The notes below the pieces were generated by a model that saw only the letters and a program-made list of their open reading frames with translations, searched no databases and was not told the DNA's origin. A stretch of 64,000 bases of DNA, taken from the NCBI RefSeq assembly GCF_020166395.1, contig NZ_JAIQXU010000004.1:62001-126000 (forward strand), written 5' to 3'. The translations under genes and the position numbers were made by a program. This document shows, piece by piece, positions 44,939 to 54,124 of the stretch. Positions within the stretch are counted from its first letter, which is position 1. Each line of letters begins with the position of its first letter. The DNA comes from Deinococcus betulae. GTDB lineage: Bacteria; Deinococcota; Deinococci; Deinococcales; Deinococcaceae.

Positions 44939-45282
44939 GCGGCGCTGGCCTGAGCACGCATGTGCTTGACACTGCGCGGGGGCGCCCAGCGGCAGGCGTG
45001 CGCGTGCAGCTGTTCCGCGCCGCCGCCGAACGCGAACTCCTGCGCGACACCGTGACCAATGCCGATGGCCGCACTGACGGGCCTTTACTGGCGCCCGGCA
45101 CCTTGCAGGCCGGCACCTATGAGCTGGCCTTTCACGTCGCGCCCTATTTTGCTGACCTCACGGCAGAGCCGCCCTTTCTGGACGTGGTCACGCTGCGCTT
45201 CACCGTGGCGGGCACAGACGCGCACTACCATGTGCCGCTTCTGGTCTCGCCGTGGTCCTACAGCACCTACCGGGGCAGCTGA
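44935..45282 (+). CDS. uraH: 5-hydroxyisourate hydrolase (transthyretin-like)
   Basis: 115 aa. [19 protein letters not shown] at the start and the C-terminal YRGS are the defining HIUase ends, and [15 protein letters not shown] is also present. Hydrolyses 5-hydroxyisourate to OHCU. Last gene of the operon; 65 nt separate it from the convergent nagA. Confidence 0.96.
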   Translation: MSGAGLSTHVLDTARGRPAAGVRVQLFRAAAERELLRDTVTNADGRTDGPLLAPGTLQAGTYELAFHVAPYFADLTAEPPFLDVVTLRFTVAGTDAHYHVPLLVSPWSYSTYRGS

Positions 45283-45347
45283 GGGCAAGGCGGCGACGGC
45301 GGCCAGTAACGACTGTGACCTTCACCTATAGTCGCCCTGAACAGTGG

Positions 45348-46511
45348 CTACGCTTCGACCCTCTCGCCTTCTGCTTTCACCCTTTGCCCCGCCACATAGA
45401 CGCTGTTCACCCTCAGCTCGGGCGTCAGCAGGGTCAGGTCGGCGCGCTGGCCGGCGCTCAGTTCGCCCCGGTCGGTCAGGCCCAGCGACCGTGCTGGGGT
45501 GAGGCTCAGCATGCGGCTCACCTCAGGCAGCGACACGCCAAGGGCCACAGCGCTGCGCAGGGCCGCGTCCATCGTCAGCACACTTCCGGCCAGGGTGCCG
45601 TCGGCCAGGGTGGCGCGGCCCCCCTGCACCTGAACGGGCTGGCCGCCCAGTTCGCTGGCCCCGTCGCCCAGCCCGGCGGCCCGCATGGCGTCTGTAATCA
45701 GCACCACGCGCCCAGGGGCCGCTGCACGGGCCAGCAAGAACGAGGTGTCATGGACGTGCAACCCGTCCAGAATGACCTCCAGGGTGGCGTTGGGGTCGGC
45801 CAGCAGCGCCCCGGCCGGACCGGGCGCCCGGCCTTCAATGCCGCCCATCGCGTTGAACAGATGGGTGGCGCAGGCCTGCCCGCCCGCCTCACGCACCACC
45901 CGGAGCGCGGCCTGCACGGTCTCGGCATCGGCACGGGTGTGGCCGATGCCCACCCGGACCCCGGCCTGTGCAAAAGCCTGGGCCGCTGCCAGCGCGCCGG
46001 GCAGTTCGGGCGCCAGGGTGACGGCCCGCACTGCGCCCGTCGCCAGCACCTGCGCCACCCGTTCCGGCGTGGGGGCCAGGGCGCACGGCGGCTGCGCGCC
46101 CAGCCGGTCTGGGCTGATGAAGGGCCCCTCCAGGTGTGCGCCGGGCAGATCGGCGCCGCCGGGAACGCCGCCGGCGCGCCGGACCTCGGCCACAGCGGTC
46201 AGGGCGCGCAGCACCTCTGGCCAGGGATTGGTGATGGTGGTTGGCAGCAGCGTCGTGGTGCCGCACGCCGCATGAAAGCGGGCCAGGGTGCGAATCCCCT
46301 CAGGGCCGTCCATCGTGTCGCCGCCCGCTCCTCCGTGAACATGGGTGTCCACGAAGCCGGGCAGAATCAGTATGTCGCGCGGCGCCTGCGCGTCGGGCAC
46401 GACTGCCTCAATCTGGCCGCCGCGCAGGATCAAGCGGCCCGGCTGAAGGCCACTGGGCAACACCAACACACCACGGAGTTCTGCGGGCGAATGAGCGGGG
46501 TCATGGGTCAT
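45348..46511 (-). CDS. nagA: N-acetylglucosamine-6-phosphate deacetylase
   Basis: 387 aa, amidohydrolase fold. GFVDTHVHGGAGGDTMDG gives the first metal site; GAHLEGPFI the Glu ligand; GIGHTRADA and CATHLFNAMGG the His ligands; VVLITDAMRAAGLGDG the catalytic Asp region. Removes acetate from GlcNAc-6-P during amino-sugar or cell-wall recycling. TAGGAT lies 12 nt before the ATG as a possible -10. Confidence 0.94.
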   Translation of the reverse strand: MTHDPAHSPAELRGVLVLPSGLQPGRLILRGGQIEAVVPDAQAPRDILILPGFVDTHVHGGAGGDTMDGPEGIRTLARFHAACGTTTLLPTTITNPWPEVLRALTAVAEVRRAGGVPGGADLPGAHLEGPFISPDRLGAQPPCALAPTPERVAQVLATGAVRAVTLAPELPGALAAAQAFAQAGVRVGIGHTRADAETVQAALRVVREAGGQACATHLFNAMGGIEGRAPGPAGALLADPNATLEVILDGLHVHDTSFLLARAAAPGRVVLITDAMRAAGLGDGASELGGQPVQVQGGRATLADGTLAGSVLTMDAALRSAVALGVSLPEVSRMLSLTPARSLGLTDRGELSAGQRADLTLLTPELRVNSVYVAGQRVKAEGERVEA

Positions 46512-46620
46512 GAATTGGCCTGCATCCTAACGGGAAGCGCGGGCCCCCGGCGCCCCGGTGCGTAAACAAGGTGTCAACCCAACACACAAGGCGCTCTGTT
46601 CAGGGCAGAATAGAGGGGCT

Positions 46621-47484
46621 ATGGCACGAGTGAAAACAAAAGATGAGCGCCAGACCACTTCCCCTTTTGACGCCTTTGACGGGCTGATGGCGACGGCGGC
46701 CCTGGACCCGCAAACCCGCACCCTGGCCGAGGGCGGCGCCGACACTGGCGCGGTCAATGCCGCCCTGAGCGAGACCCTAAACAGCGCGCTGCGGCGCTGG
46801 GGCCTGGGCCTGCACCACCTGCGCCATGAGGCCCAGGTCACCGACAGCGGCCAGGACATCGCCATCCTGACGGGCGGGCGGCAGACAGCCCTGGTCAGCG
46901 AGGGGCCCGCAGCCCTGGCCCGCGCCCTGGAAGCGATGGGCGCCGCCGACGAGCGGGGCCTGAGCCTGTGGGGCGTGCTGGGCGAAGGTCACCGCGTCCC
47001 TGGCGACACGCCTTTTGCCCGCCTGCGCGTCCTGATTGAAGACGCCCGCGACTTCGAAACCGAGTGGACTCCGGCGCGCGGCGGCGCCTTTCACCGCACC
47101 TGGCGTGCCGGCGACACCCTGTTTGTCGAGGTGGCACGCCCCGCCTCGCCGCAAACTGCCCTGTCCGACGCCGCCTGGGACGTGATTACCAGCATCAAGG
47201 ACCGCACCTTTCAGCGTGAGCTGATGCGCCGCAGCGAGGAGATGGGGATGCTGGGGGCCCTGCTGGGCGCCCGCCACGCCAGCGCACGCAACAATCTGGC
47301 GGCTCTGCCGGATGCCCACTTCACGGTGCAGGCGACCATTCAGACCCTGAGTGGTCCGCAGGCCCGCCAGGCCGAGGAATACCGCACTGCGCTGAGGCTG
47401 GCCACCGAGGAACTGGACGCCCTGCAGGGTCAGGCCACCCGCCAGCTGGCCGAGGTGCTGCGCCACGGCCTGAAAGACAGCTGA
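46621..47484 (+). CDS. Hypothetical cytoplasmic protein
   Basis: 287 aa from the ATG at 46621; the frame is open further upstream but lacks coding character. No family recognised. It is acidic and alanine-rich, with no signal peptide or membrane helix. A central beta-rich part ([17 protein letters not shown]) is followed by a helical C-terminus (long [21 protein letters not shown]) likely to form a coiled coil. AGAGGGG lies very close before the ATG. Divergent from nagA. Confidence 0.7.
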   Translation: MARVKTKDERQTTSPFDAFDGLMATAALDPQTRTLAEGGADTGAVNAALSETLNSALRRWGLGLHHLRHEAQVTDSGQDIAILTGGRQTALVSEGPAALARALEAMGAADERGLSLWGVLGEGHRVPGDTPFARLRVLIEDARDFETEWTPARGGAFHRTWRAGDTLFVEVARPASPQTALSDAAWDVITSIKDRTFQRELMRRSEEMGMLGALLGARHASARNNLAALPDAHFTVQATIQTLSGPQARQAEEYRTALRLATEELDALQGQATRQLAEVLRHGLKDS

Positions 47485-47533
47485 ACGGCCTGGCGATGAT
47501 TCGGCAGTAGACCGCTACAGTCTCAAGCGCGAA

Positions 47534-47576
47534 CCTCAGAGCGGTTAAGGATTAATACCCGGCAACCGCTCTGAGG
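47534..47576. repeat. Perfect 13-bp inverted repeat
   Basis: CCTCAGAGCGGTT (47534-47546) and AACCGCTCTGAGG (47564-47576) with a 17-nt AT-richer spacer. It lies 50 nt past the hypothetical gene and lacks a T-run, so it may be a terminator, a small mobile repeat or a protein site. Confidence 0.6.
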
Positions 47577-47807
47577 CGAACAAGGGGCGTGGCCCAAAGA
47601 GGCGGAGGCGTCCAGGTTCGCCGTTCTGCTTAGGGTCGCGCTGGCAGCCGGTTTGTAAGGCTGACGCAGTGGGGGTACGAGGCTGGAGGCGCCCTTGCAA
47701 ACTCTTGTGACAAGGGCCGGCGGCGTGCCACAGGCAAAGTCGCGCGTCGCTGGACTCAAGAGCGCCGGGTACGGCTCTGCCAGAGCCGCAAACACATGCA
47801 AAAGCAG

Positions 47808-47826
47808 GGGACGCCGTTGGCGTCCC
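47808..47826 (-). terminator. Hairpin terminator of the HAD-like gene
   Basis: Arms GGGACGCC/GGCGTCCC with GTT loop, about 37 nt past the stop of the minus-strand gene. On that strand CTGCTTTTGC follows, a short T-run. It could act in both directions. Confidence 0.55.
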
Positions 47827-47862
47827 TTCTCTGTGTTCCCGCATCTTTGGCGCTGCCCTTCT

Positions 47863-48555
47863 CTAGTCTCTCTCTTCCTCAGGCTCTGGGGCATTGAGCC
47901 AGGAGCTGCTGCCCGGCACCAGGGCCATATCGCAGAGGGCCAGGAACGCCCGGTCGTCGGGCTGGGCGCTGACGCCCAGGGTCCAGGTGCCTGCGGGCAA
48001 CTCCCCTAGCAGGTAATTCACGGCCCGCTCCGGCCGGATGGCACCCGGCAGCAGAGTCAGGCCCAGTGGGTCGCGCGTCAGGCGCAGGTCCTGTCGAAAA
48101 GGAGCGTCCTCAAGCCACTCAGTCAGGCCAGTCTGGGCCTGATCCAGGGCCAGAGACAGGCCGTAAGGGTCGCGCAGCCGCACCAGCAGCGGGCGGCCCT
48201 GCCGTTCGGTGACTGTTACCTCTAACCCCAGCTGGCCCAGCGCGTTCAGGTGACCCGCCGCCTGGGCTGCCAGCGACAGCGCCGCCTCGGTGTCGGCCTG
48301 GGCTTCCAGCGTCAGCCGCCGCCACGCCGCGTCTTCCTGACCGTCGGGGGTCAGGATAAGGGCGCCGTATTCCAGCACCTGCCAGGACGTGAACGCGGCG
48401 GGGACAGACAGCAGCTCTTCCTCGTTCATGCCGGTCACGGGAATCAGATCGGCCTGGCCCAGCAGCGTGCCCAGGCCGCTGGCCAGGTGACTCAGGTCGG
48501 CGGTCTGGGCCGGGTCGTACAGGGTGCCCAGGGGATTGAGAAAAACGGCAGTCAT
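47863..48555 (-). CDS. Degenerate HAD-superfamily (Cof/sucrose phosphatase-like) protein
   Basis: 230 aa. The order of features follows HAD phosphatases of the Cof type: an N-terminal hydrophobic strand with LGTLYD, then LIPVTGMNEEEL, EYGALILTPDGQ, and a late DRAFLALCDMALVPGSS. However, the catalytic DxDGT is replaced by N7-P-L-G-T, so both nucleophile and acid/base Asp are missing. It is likely a non-catalytic or regulatory protein. Leaderless start: TAGCAT 6 nt before ATG. It precedes nothing on its strand except the terminator. Confidence 0.65.
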   Translation of the reverse strand: MTAVFLNPLGTLYDPAQTADLSHLASGLGTLLGQADLIPVTGMNEEELLSVPAAFTSWQVLEYGALILTPDGQEDAAWRRLTLEAQADTEAALSLAAQAAGHLNALGQLGLEVTVTERQGRPLLVRLRDPYGLSLALDQAQTGLTEWLEDAPFRQDLRLTRDPLGLTLLPGAIRPERAVNYLLGELPAGTWTLGVSAQPDDRAFLALCDMALVPGSSSWLNAPEPEEERD

Positions 48556-48589
48556 GCGCCCATGCTAGGGCCTGCCGTTTCCGGCACCG

Positions 48590-49957
48590 TTACCCGCCCG
48601 CCACCGCCAGGGCAGGCACCCGCGCGGCCGGGGCGCCCGTGGCCTCCAGAGTCCAGTCCAGGGTGGTCCCCAGGGCCTCTATCTGACTGAGCAGGTCCAG
48701 GATGTTGCCGGCCACCGTGAACACGTCCAGGGGATGAGCCCGCTCGCCGTCTTCCAGCCAGAACCCCTCGGCCTGCAAACTGAAGTCCCCGGTGTAAGGG
48801 TCGGCGCCAGCGTGGCCGCCCTTAACCTGCGTGAGCAGCAGCCCGGTCACCCCAGCTGCCACCGCCTCGTCGGAGGTGGTGCCCGGCTGAATGGCCAGGT
48901 TGCTGGCCCCCACCCCCACCACGCCCTGATAACCCAGGCGCGCGGCGTGGCCGGTGCTGTCCAGCCCCGCGCGGGCAGCCGTCTGGGCGTTGTGCATAAA
49001 GGCCTTGAGGCGGCCGCCTTCCAGCAGCGTCAGGGGCGCGCTGGGACAGCCCTCGGCGTCAAAAGCGCGTGACCGCAACCCCAGAGGCAGCGTGGCGTCG
49101 TCCACCAGGGTCACCAGATCACTGGCGACCACCTCGCCCAGCCGGCCGGCCAGCGGGCTCTTGCCTTCCTCGACCATGCGCCCGCTGAACATGGAGGCGA
49201 ACAGGCGCAGCAGGTCGGCCAGACATTCGCCGGTAATCACCGCCGGAAAGGTGCCGGTAGGCGCTGGGCGCGCGCCCAGCAGCGCCAGGCTTTTCTGAGC
49301 AGCGGTCAGGGCGGTCTGGGTGGGGTCCAGGCCCGCGAAATCGCGGGTGAACTGCCAGTCGCCGCTCATGCGGTTTTCGCTTCCCTCACGCGCCAGTGGA
49401 TAGGCGTAGGTCAGTGCGTGCAGGGCGCGGCCTTCGCGGCGCAGGCCCTCGGTGTTGCCCACCAGGGTCTCGGTCTGGCTGTCCTCGTAGCCGGTGTAGG
49501 GCACGCTGGCCACGCGGGGGTCGTGCCTGCGGGCCGCCTCTTCCAGTTGCAGGGCCACCGCCACTTTTTGCGCGGCGGTAACGCCACTGAGGCCCTCGCC
49601 CCAGGTGTCCACGCTGGGCGGTGTGCCCCAGGCGCGCAGGGCCGCGCCCGCTTCGGGGGCCACCAGTTCGGCGTTCTGCACCGCTGAGCGCAGCGCCCGT
49701 TCCAGCGCAGGCCGCGACAGGTTCTCGGTGAACGAGTAGCCCCAGGCGCCGCCCACCAGCGCCCGCAAGCCCACCCCCTGCTGCGTCGAGACCTTAAATT
49801 CACTGACCTCGCCGGTGTGCGCCTCAATGTTGGTCGCGGCTGTGCGGCGGGCGTACACCTCCAGGGCCACCCCCTGCGCCTGCGCGGCCGATAGCAAGTA
49901 GGTGCGCGCGGCGTCCAGACTCAGCTGCTCTGCTCCGTTCAGATCGGCGCCGGTCAT
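48590..49957 (-). CDS. pmbA: TldD/PmbA family protein, PmbA/TldE subunit
   Basis: 455 aa from the ATG overlapping the tldD stop (ATGA, 49954-49957). It shows the PmbA pattern FKVSTQQGVGLRALVGGAWGYSFTE, SVPYTGYEDSQTETLVGNTEGL and a glycine-rich GYQGVVGVGASNLAIQPG. It lacks the HExxxH zinc motif, as expected for this subunit. With TldD it forms a metalloprotease that in other bacteria processes modified peptides and CcdA antitoxin. Confidence 0.93.
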   Translation of the reverse strand: MTGADLNGAEQLSLDAARTYLLSAAQAQGVALEVYARRTAATNIEAHTGEVSEFKVSTQQGVGLRALVGGAWGYSFTENLSRPALERALRSAVQNAELVAPEAGAALRAWGTPPSVDTWGEGLSGVTAAQKVAVALQLEEAARRHDPRVASVPYTGYEDSQTETLVGNTEGLRREGRALHALTYAYPLAREGSENRMSGDWQFTRDFAGLDPTQTALTAAQKSLALLGARPAPTGTFPAVITGECLADLLRLFASMFSGRMVEEGKSPLAGRLGEVVASDLVTLVDDATLPLGLRSRAFDAEGCPSAPLTLLEGGRLKAFMHNAQTAARAGLDSTGHAARLGYQGVVGVGASNLAIQPGTTSDEAVAAGVTGLLLTQVKGGHAGADPYTGDFSLQAEGFWLEDGERAHPLDVFTVAGNILDLLSQIEALGTTLDWTLEATGAPAARVPALAVAGG

Positions 49958-51372
49958 GCGCGGCCTCCCACGGTGATTTCGCTGAGCAGAATGTGGGGTT
50001 GCCCCACATCGGTGGGAATGCTGCCCGACACGCTGCCGCACATTCCCTGTCCCAGCGCGAGGTCGCCCGCCACCCCCACGATGTTCTGCAAGTCCTGCGC
50101 GCCGTTGCCCACCAGTGACGCTCCCTTGACCGGTTCGGCCAGTTCTCCGCCGCGAATCATGTACGCCTCGTGGACCGCAAAGTTGTATTCGCCGGTGCCG
50201 GGCGTCACGCTGCCGCCGCCCATGCGCCGGGCGTACATGCCCAGGTCCACCTGCCCGATCAGGCCTTCGGGGGTCTGGTCGCCCCGGTCAATAAACGTCG
50301 AGCGCATGCGGCTGGCGGGCGCGAAGGTGTAATTCTGACGGCGACCACTGCCGGTGCGGCGGTGCCCGGTCTGCAGTTCGCCCACCCGGTCAGCCAGGAA
50401 GGATTTCAGAATGCCGCCCTCAATCAGGACCGTGCGTTCGGCGGGCATGCCCTCGTCGTCCACGTTGACCATGCCCCAGGCGCCCGGAATGGTGCCGTCG
50501 TCAATGGCCGTTACGCAGGGGTGGGCGATGGCCTGACCCAGCCGGTCACCAAATACGCTGGCGTCCCTGGCCACAGCGGTCGTTTCCAGAATGTGTCCGC
50601 AGGCCTCGTGAAAGATGACCCCCCCGAACTCATTGCCGATGACCACAGGAATCTTGCCGGCTGGGGCGTGGCGGGCGCGCAGCATGGCCCCGGCGATGCG
50701 GGCGGCCTCGGCGCCGATGCTCTCGGGGGTTACGTCCTCGAAATACTCCAGGCCGCGCCCCGCGCCAGGGCCGTAGAACCCGCTCTCGCGCAGGGTGCCG
50801 TCCTGGGCAATCGCAGACACCGACAGCCGGGTCCACACGCGCTCGTCTTCGGCCCACAAGCCTTCGGAGTTGGCCACCAGCACGCGCTGCACCCGGTCCA
50901 GGTAATTCACGTCCACCGTTTTCACGTCGGCTGCGCCCGCAGCGGCCCCGTGGGCGCGGCGCATCAGGCCCAGCTTGGCCTGGCTGCTGGCCTGAAGCGG
51001 GTGGTCGCGCACCACATACAGCGGGCGCGCGGACGCCGTGCGGAAGTCCAGCCCGCCGCTGCCGCCGGCGCTGACCTCGCCCTGCCCAGCCTGCGCGCTG
51101 GCCAGATCGGCCGCCAGGTGCCGCAGGCCGCCCGGCGTGACATCATTGGTGTAGGCGTAGACCACGCGGGTGCCGTACAGCAGGCGCAGGCCCGCGCCGT
51201 ACAGGTTGCCGCCGCCCGCGTCGCGCACCTCGCCCTGGTGCAGCCGCAGCTGGGTGCTGAGTGTGTCCTCGACAAACAGCTCGGCAAAGTCGGCGCCGCC
51301 CGCCCGCGCCCGCGTGAGCACGTCCGCGCAGAGGGTAGGGTCCAGCAGTGAGGTCGTCTGAAAGGTGGTCAT
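49954..51372 (-). CDS. tldD: TldD zinc metalloprotease subunit
   Basis: 472 aa. The zinc motif HExxxH appears as FHEACGHILE. The N-terminal GEVRDAGGGNLYGAGLRLLYG and the C-terminal VGVAGDLALGQGMCGSVSG are family-typical. The start has AAGGAG 9 nt upstream; the frame extends further without coding character. Catalytic half of the TldD/TldE heterodimer, cytoplasmic, degrades unfolded or leader peptides. Confidence 0.95.
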   Translation of the reverse strand: MTTFQTTSLLDPTLCADVLTRARAGGADFAELFVEDTLSTQLRLHQGEVRDAGGGNLYGAGLRLLYGTRVVYAYTNDVTPGGLRHLAADLASAQAGQGEVSAGGSGGLDFRTASARPLYVVRDHPLQASSQAKLGLMRRAHGAAAGAADVKTVDVNYLDRVQRVLVANSEGLWAEDERVWTRLSVSAIAQDGTLRESGFYGPGAGRGLEYFEDVTPESIGAEAARIAGAMLRARHAPAGKIPVVIGNEFGGVIFHEACGHILETTAVARDASVFGDRLGQAIAHPCVTAIDDGTIPGAWGMVNVDDEGMPAERTVLIEGGILKSFLADRVGELQTGHRRTGSGRRQNYTFAPASRMRSTFIDRGDQTPEGLIGQVDLGMYARRMGGGSVTPGTGEYNFAVHEAYMIRGGELAEPVKGASLVGNGAQDLQNIVGVAGDLALGQGMCGSVSGSIPTDVGQPHILLSEITVGGRA

Positions 51373-51894
51373 CTGTGGGGACTCCTTGTAACCAGAGGCC
51401 AGAAGGCCAGAGTTGAATTGAAGAACCCAGACAGCATGCCGCACCAAGCGCTGCTTTGCCTCCGCAACCTGGCGTAACCCCAGCACGACGGGGCTGGCCA
51501 CATCGGAACGGCCACTCTCGTACGCTGCGGTCTATGGGATGGAGGCTGTCACCCCTTTCAGCTGGAGAAGCACTGTTGAGCCAGCGCCGTCCCTCTCAGC
51601 CCACTGGCGCGCCCGCTTGTCGTGCGGCGCTGCTTGCCGGGGTTGTCAGATGGCACAACCAAATCGTCGGTGCATTTCGTCAGCCCCCTTGCCACCCGCT
51701 TTTGAACCCACCACACACTCGATTGCCTATCTTGGCGCGCGGCAGGCCAGTGCTATTCTGGCCTGGAAGTTCCCTCTTTATCCGCGCTGTTCAAGCGGGT
51801 TGTCGGGTCTCCCCCTGTGGTGACCGTCAGACGCCCACATGATCCAATGTTGAGGCACGGTTCAGCGCCGCGCCGACCCCAGGAGGACCGTGTG
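51373..51894. other. Intergenic region between divergent tldD and HD-GYP gene
   Basis: About 520 nt. No gene or clear promoter is recognised; an AGGAGG just before 51895 belongs to the next gene. Confidence 0.45.
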
Positions 51895-53481
51895 ATGCCC
51901 AGACTGCTTGCCCGTCAAAGCTGGCTGACCCGTTACCAACCGGGCGAACTGGCACTGGGGGCGGCCTACGTGGCCGCGTATCTGCTGCTGGACCGGGCTT
52001 CTAAACCCTTTGAAGCCTACGACGGTATCTCGCTGTGGTATCTGCCCTACGGCCTGCTGCTGGCGGTCTGGCTGCTGTATGGGCTGAAGAGTGTGCCTTT
52101 CGTGTGGCTGGGCATCGTGCTGGTGGACGCCCTGAGTGGGTATCCCGTCAACCTGCTTATCAACCTGCTGAGCGTGGTGGGCTTTGCACTGACCATTGGC
52201 CCCCTGGCCCGCCTGCTGGGCCTGGACCCCCGGTTGCCGCGCCTGGCCGACGTGCTGAATCTGGCGGTGCTGGCGCTAGGGGTGGCCTTCGTTTATGGTC
52301 TGGTCACGGTCTACGCGCTGGTGCTGGCCGGCATTCTGGCCCCGGAGGCGGTGCGCGCCATCCTGCCCGTCTGGTGGGTGGGCGACCTGGTCGGGGCGCT
52401 GGTTCTAACCCCTTTTGTGCTCGTGTGGTTGGCCCCACTCAAGCGTCAGGACTTGAGCTTGCGGGAATTGCCTGCCCGCCTGGCCGGCCCCCTCAAGGCG
52501 CGCGGAGCAGAGCTGCTGGCGCAGGCCCTGAGTCTGCCGCTGACGGTGTGGCTGGTGTTTGCTGTAGCGCCGCTGCACGACTGGCACCTGTTTTACCTGT
52601 GTTTTCTGCCAGTGGTGTGGATCGCGCTGCGCTGCGGGCTGCCCGGCGCCACACTAGCCGTGGTGGTCAACAGCGCCCTGATTGCCGGGGCGGTCTGGCT
52701 GACGGGCGACCGCGTCGAGAGCCTGGTGCAGCTTCAGGTGCTGGTGGCCGCCCTATCGCTGACCGGGCTCATTCTGGGACAGCAGCAGAGCGCCCAGCAG
52801 CAGATGCGGGCCCAGCGCGAAACGCTGTTTCAGGCGCTGAACGCTGCCCACGTCGAAATTATTGGCCGCCTGACCGCCGCTTTAGACTGGCGCGACGGGC
52901 ACACCGGCGACCATACCTTCCGCATGGCCAGCCTGTGCGGGGCCATTGCCCGCCAGCTGGGCACCGACGCCGCCACCTGCGAGCGCATCGGCCTGGCGGC
53001 GCTGCTGCACGACCTGGGCAAGATAGGCATTCCGGACGCCATCCTGCACAAGGCGGGCCCCCTGAGCCCCGACGAATGGGCCGTGATGCGCCGCCATCCT
53101 CTGATTGGCGGCGAACTCCTGCGCGAAAGTCCGGCCCCGGTCGTGCAACTGGCCGAGCAGGTTGCCCTGACCCACCATGAACGCTGGGACGGCACCGGCT
53201 ATCCCCAGGGCCTGCGCGCAGAGGAAATTCCCCTGGCGGGCCGCATTGCCGCCGTGGCCGACGTCTATGACGCCCTGACAAGTGACCGCCCCTACCGCCT
53301 GGCCTGGTCGCAGGACCGGGCGCTCAGTGAACTTCAGCGTGGGTCGGGCACCCAGTTTGACCCGGCGGTGGTGCGCGCGCTGCTGGCGGTGCTTCAGCAG
53401 CCTCTGCCCGTGCCTGTGGCGCTCAGAAGTGACCTGGAACCGTTGCTGGCCTTCGCGCCGCGCGGCACGCCAGCTGATTGA
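51895..53481 (+). CDS. Membrane MASE1-like HD-GYP phosphodiesterase
   Basis: 528 aa. Residues about 15-290 are eight or so hydrophobic helices of MASE1 type (ISLWYLPYGLLLAVWLLYG, FYLCFLPVVWIALRCGLPG). After a short coiled linker comes HD-GYP (about 325-500): DGHTGDHTFRM, LLHDLGKIGIPD and HHERWDGTGYPQGL. It should hydrolyse c-di-GMP in response to a membrane signal. The start is clear: AGGAGG 8 nt before the ATG. Confidence 0.92.
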   Translation: MPRLLARQSWLTRYQPGELALGAAYVAAYLLLDRASKPFEAYDGISLWYLPYGLLLAVWLLYGLKSVPFVWLGIVLVDALSGYPVNLLINLLSVVGFALTIGPLARLLGLDPRLPRLADVLNLAVLALGVAFVYGLVTVYALVLAGILAPEAVRAILPVWWVGDLVGALVLTPFVLVWLAPLKRQDLSLRELPARLAGPLKARGAELLAQALSLPLTVWLVFAVAPLHDWHLFYLCFLPVVWIALRCGLPGATLAVVVNSALIAGAVWLTGDRVESLVQLQVLVAALSLTGLILGQQQSAQQQMRAQRETLFQALNAAHVEIIGRLTAALDWRDGHTGDHTFRMASLCGAIARQLGTDAATCERIGLAALLHDLGKIGIPDAILHKAGPLSPDEWAVMRRHPLIGGELLRESPAPVVQLAEQVALTHHERWDGTGYPQGLRAEEIPLAGRIAAVADVYDALTSDRPYRLAWSQDRALSELQRGSGTQFDPAVVRALLAVLQQPLPVPVALRSDLEPLLAFAPRGTPAD

Positions 53482-53781
53482 AACTGCTCATTGGAAGCGC
53501 TGTACCGCAGTCAGAGAGCGATTGTTCGCCTCGTGGAAGAGCGTTGCTACCAGCAGTCGGCATACTGTGGAGAGCCTCTCTCCCCAGCGCACGCTCAATG
53601 ATGTTAGGTTTGCCAGAGCAGAGTGGGTGTATGCGCCGCTGACACTATTTGAACCGTCTGGAGCAATGGCGCATCTTCAGGTATGGCTTCTGCATATCCG
53701 TTGCGACGTGTGAGCGGGACAGACGCAACAGGCCGCCGAGGCGCGGGGCTTCTGGCGGCTTGAGCTCGGAGCCTCAGGCGT
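53482..53781. other. Intergenic region, nothing recognised
   Basis: 300 nt between convergent HD-GYP and PAAR genes without a credible frame; no effector gene lies downstream of the PAAR gene. Confidence 0.4.
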
Positions 53782-54069
53782 CTACCCGCCAATATTGATG
53801 GTAGGCGCACCCATGACGATGGTGCCGCCGTGCACGGTCATATCACCCTGACGGGCCGCTGGCATCTTGTTGATAAAGACCGTGGCGCTGCCGCGCGCAA
53901 TGGTGTCCGGCGGGCCAACGCAGACACACATGTCGCCCACGCGCGCAGCGGGCATCCGGCCAATCATGACCGTGGGGCTGCCCTTGCTGATGGGCCCACC
54001 CACATGCGGCGTGTTTCCCGTGACCATGGGGCAGGTGTGGTTGTCACCAATGCGCGCGGCTGGAGGCAT
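53782..54069 (-). CDS. Orphan PAAR-domain protein
   Basis: 95 aa, almost exactly one PAAR domain: [14 protein letters not shown], then three glycine-rich repeats ending in [34 protein letters not shown] and [13 protein letters not shown] proteins form the zinc-stabilised tip of contractile injection spikes and can carry effectors. No VgrG, tube, sheath or effector gene is present here. TACACT lies 6 nt before the ATG (leaderless). Divergent from the TetR gene by 73 nt. Confidence 0.9.
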   Translation of the reverse strand: MPPAARIGDNHTCPMVTGNTPHVGGPISKGSPTVMIGRMPAARVGDMCVCVGPPDTIARGSATVFINKMPAARQGDMTVHGGTIVMGAPTINIGG

Positions 54070-54124
54070 GGGCCCAGTGTACCCAAACGCTTTGTGCATT
54101 TCCCAACAGACCGGCACCCGGTTT

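Larger units (their letters stand above)
47485..47862. other. Intergenic region with inverted repeat and hairpins
   Basis: About 380 nt between convergent genes. It holds a 13-bp inverted repeat (47534-47576), a hairpin CGGCTC/GAGCCG (47772-47788) and a terminator-like hairpin (47808-47826). No convincing gene. Confidence 0.5.

Noticed and set aside
45252..46565. A 437-aa plus-strand open frame antisense to nagA
   Set aside because: nagA has complete metal-site motifs; the antisense translation is compositionally biased and has no recognisable fold.
47523..47894. A 123-aa minus-strand frame overlapping the HAD-like gene end
   Set aside because: It covers the inverted repeat and terminator hairpins and has no protein-like pattern.
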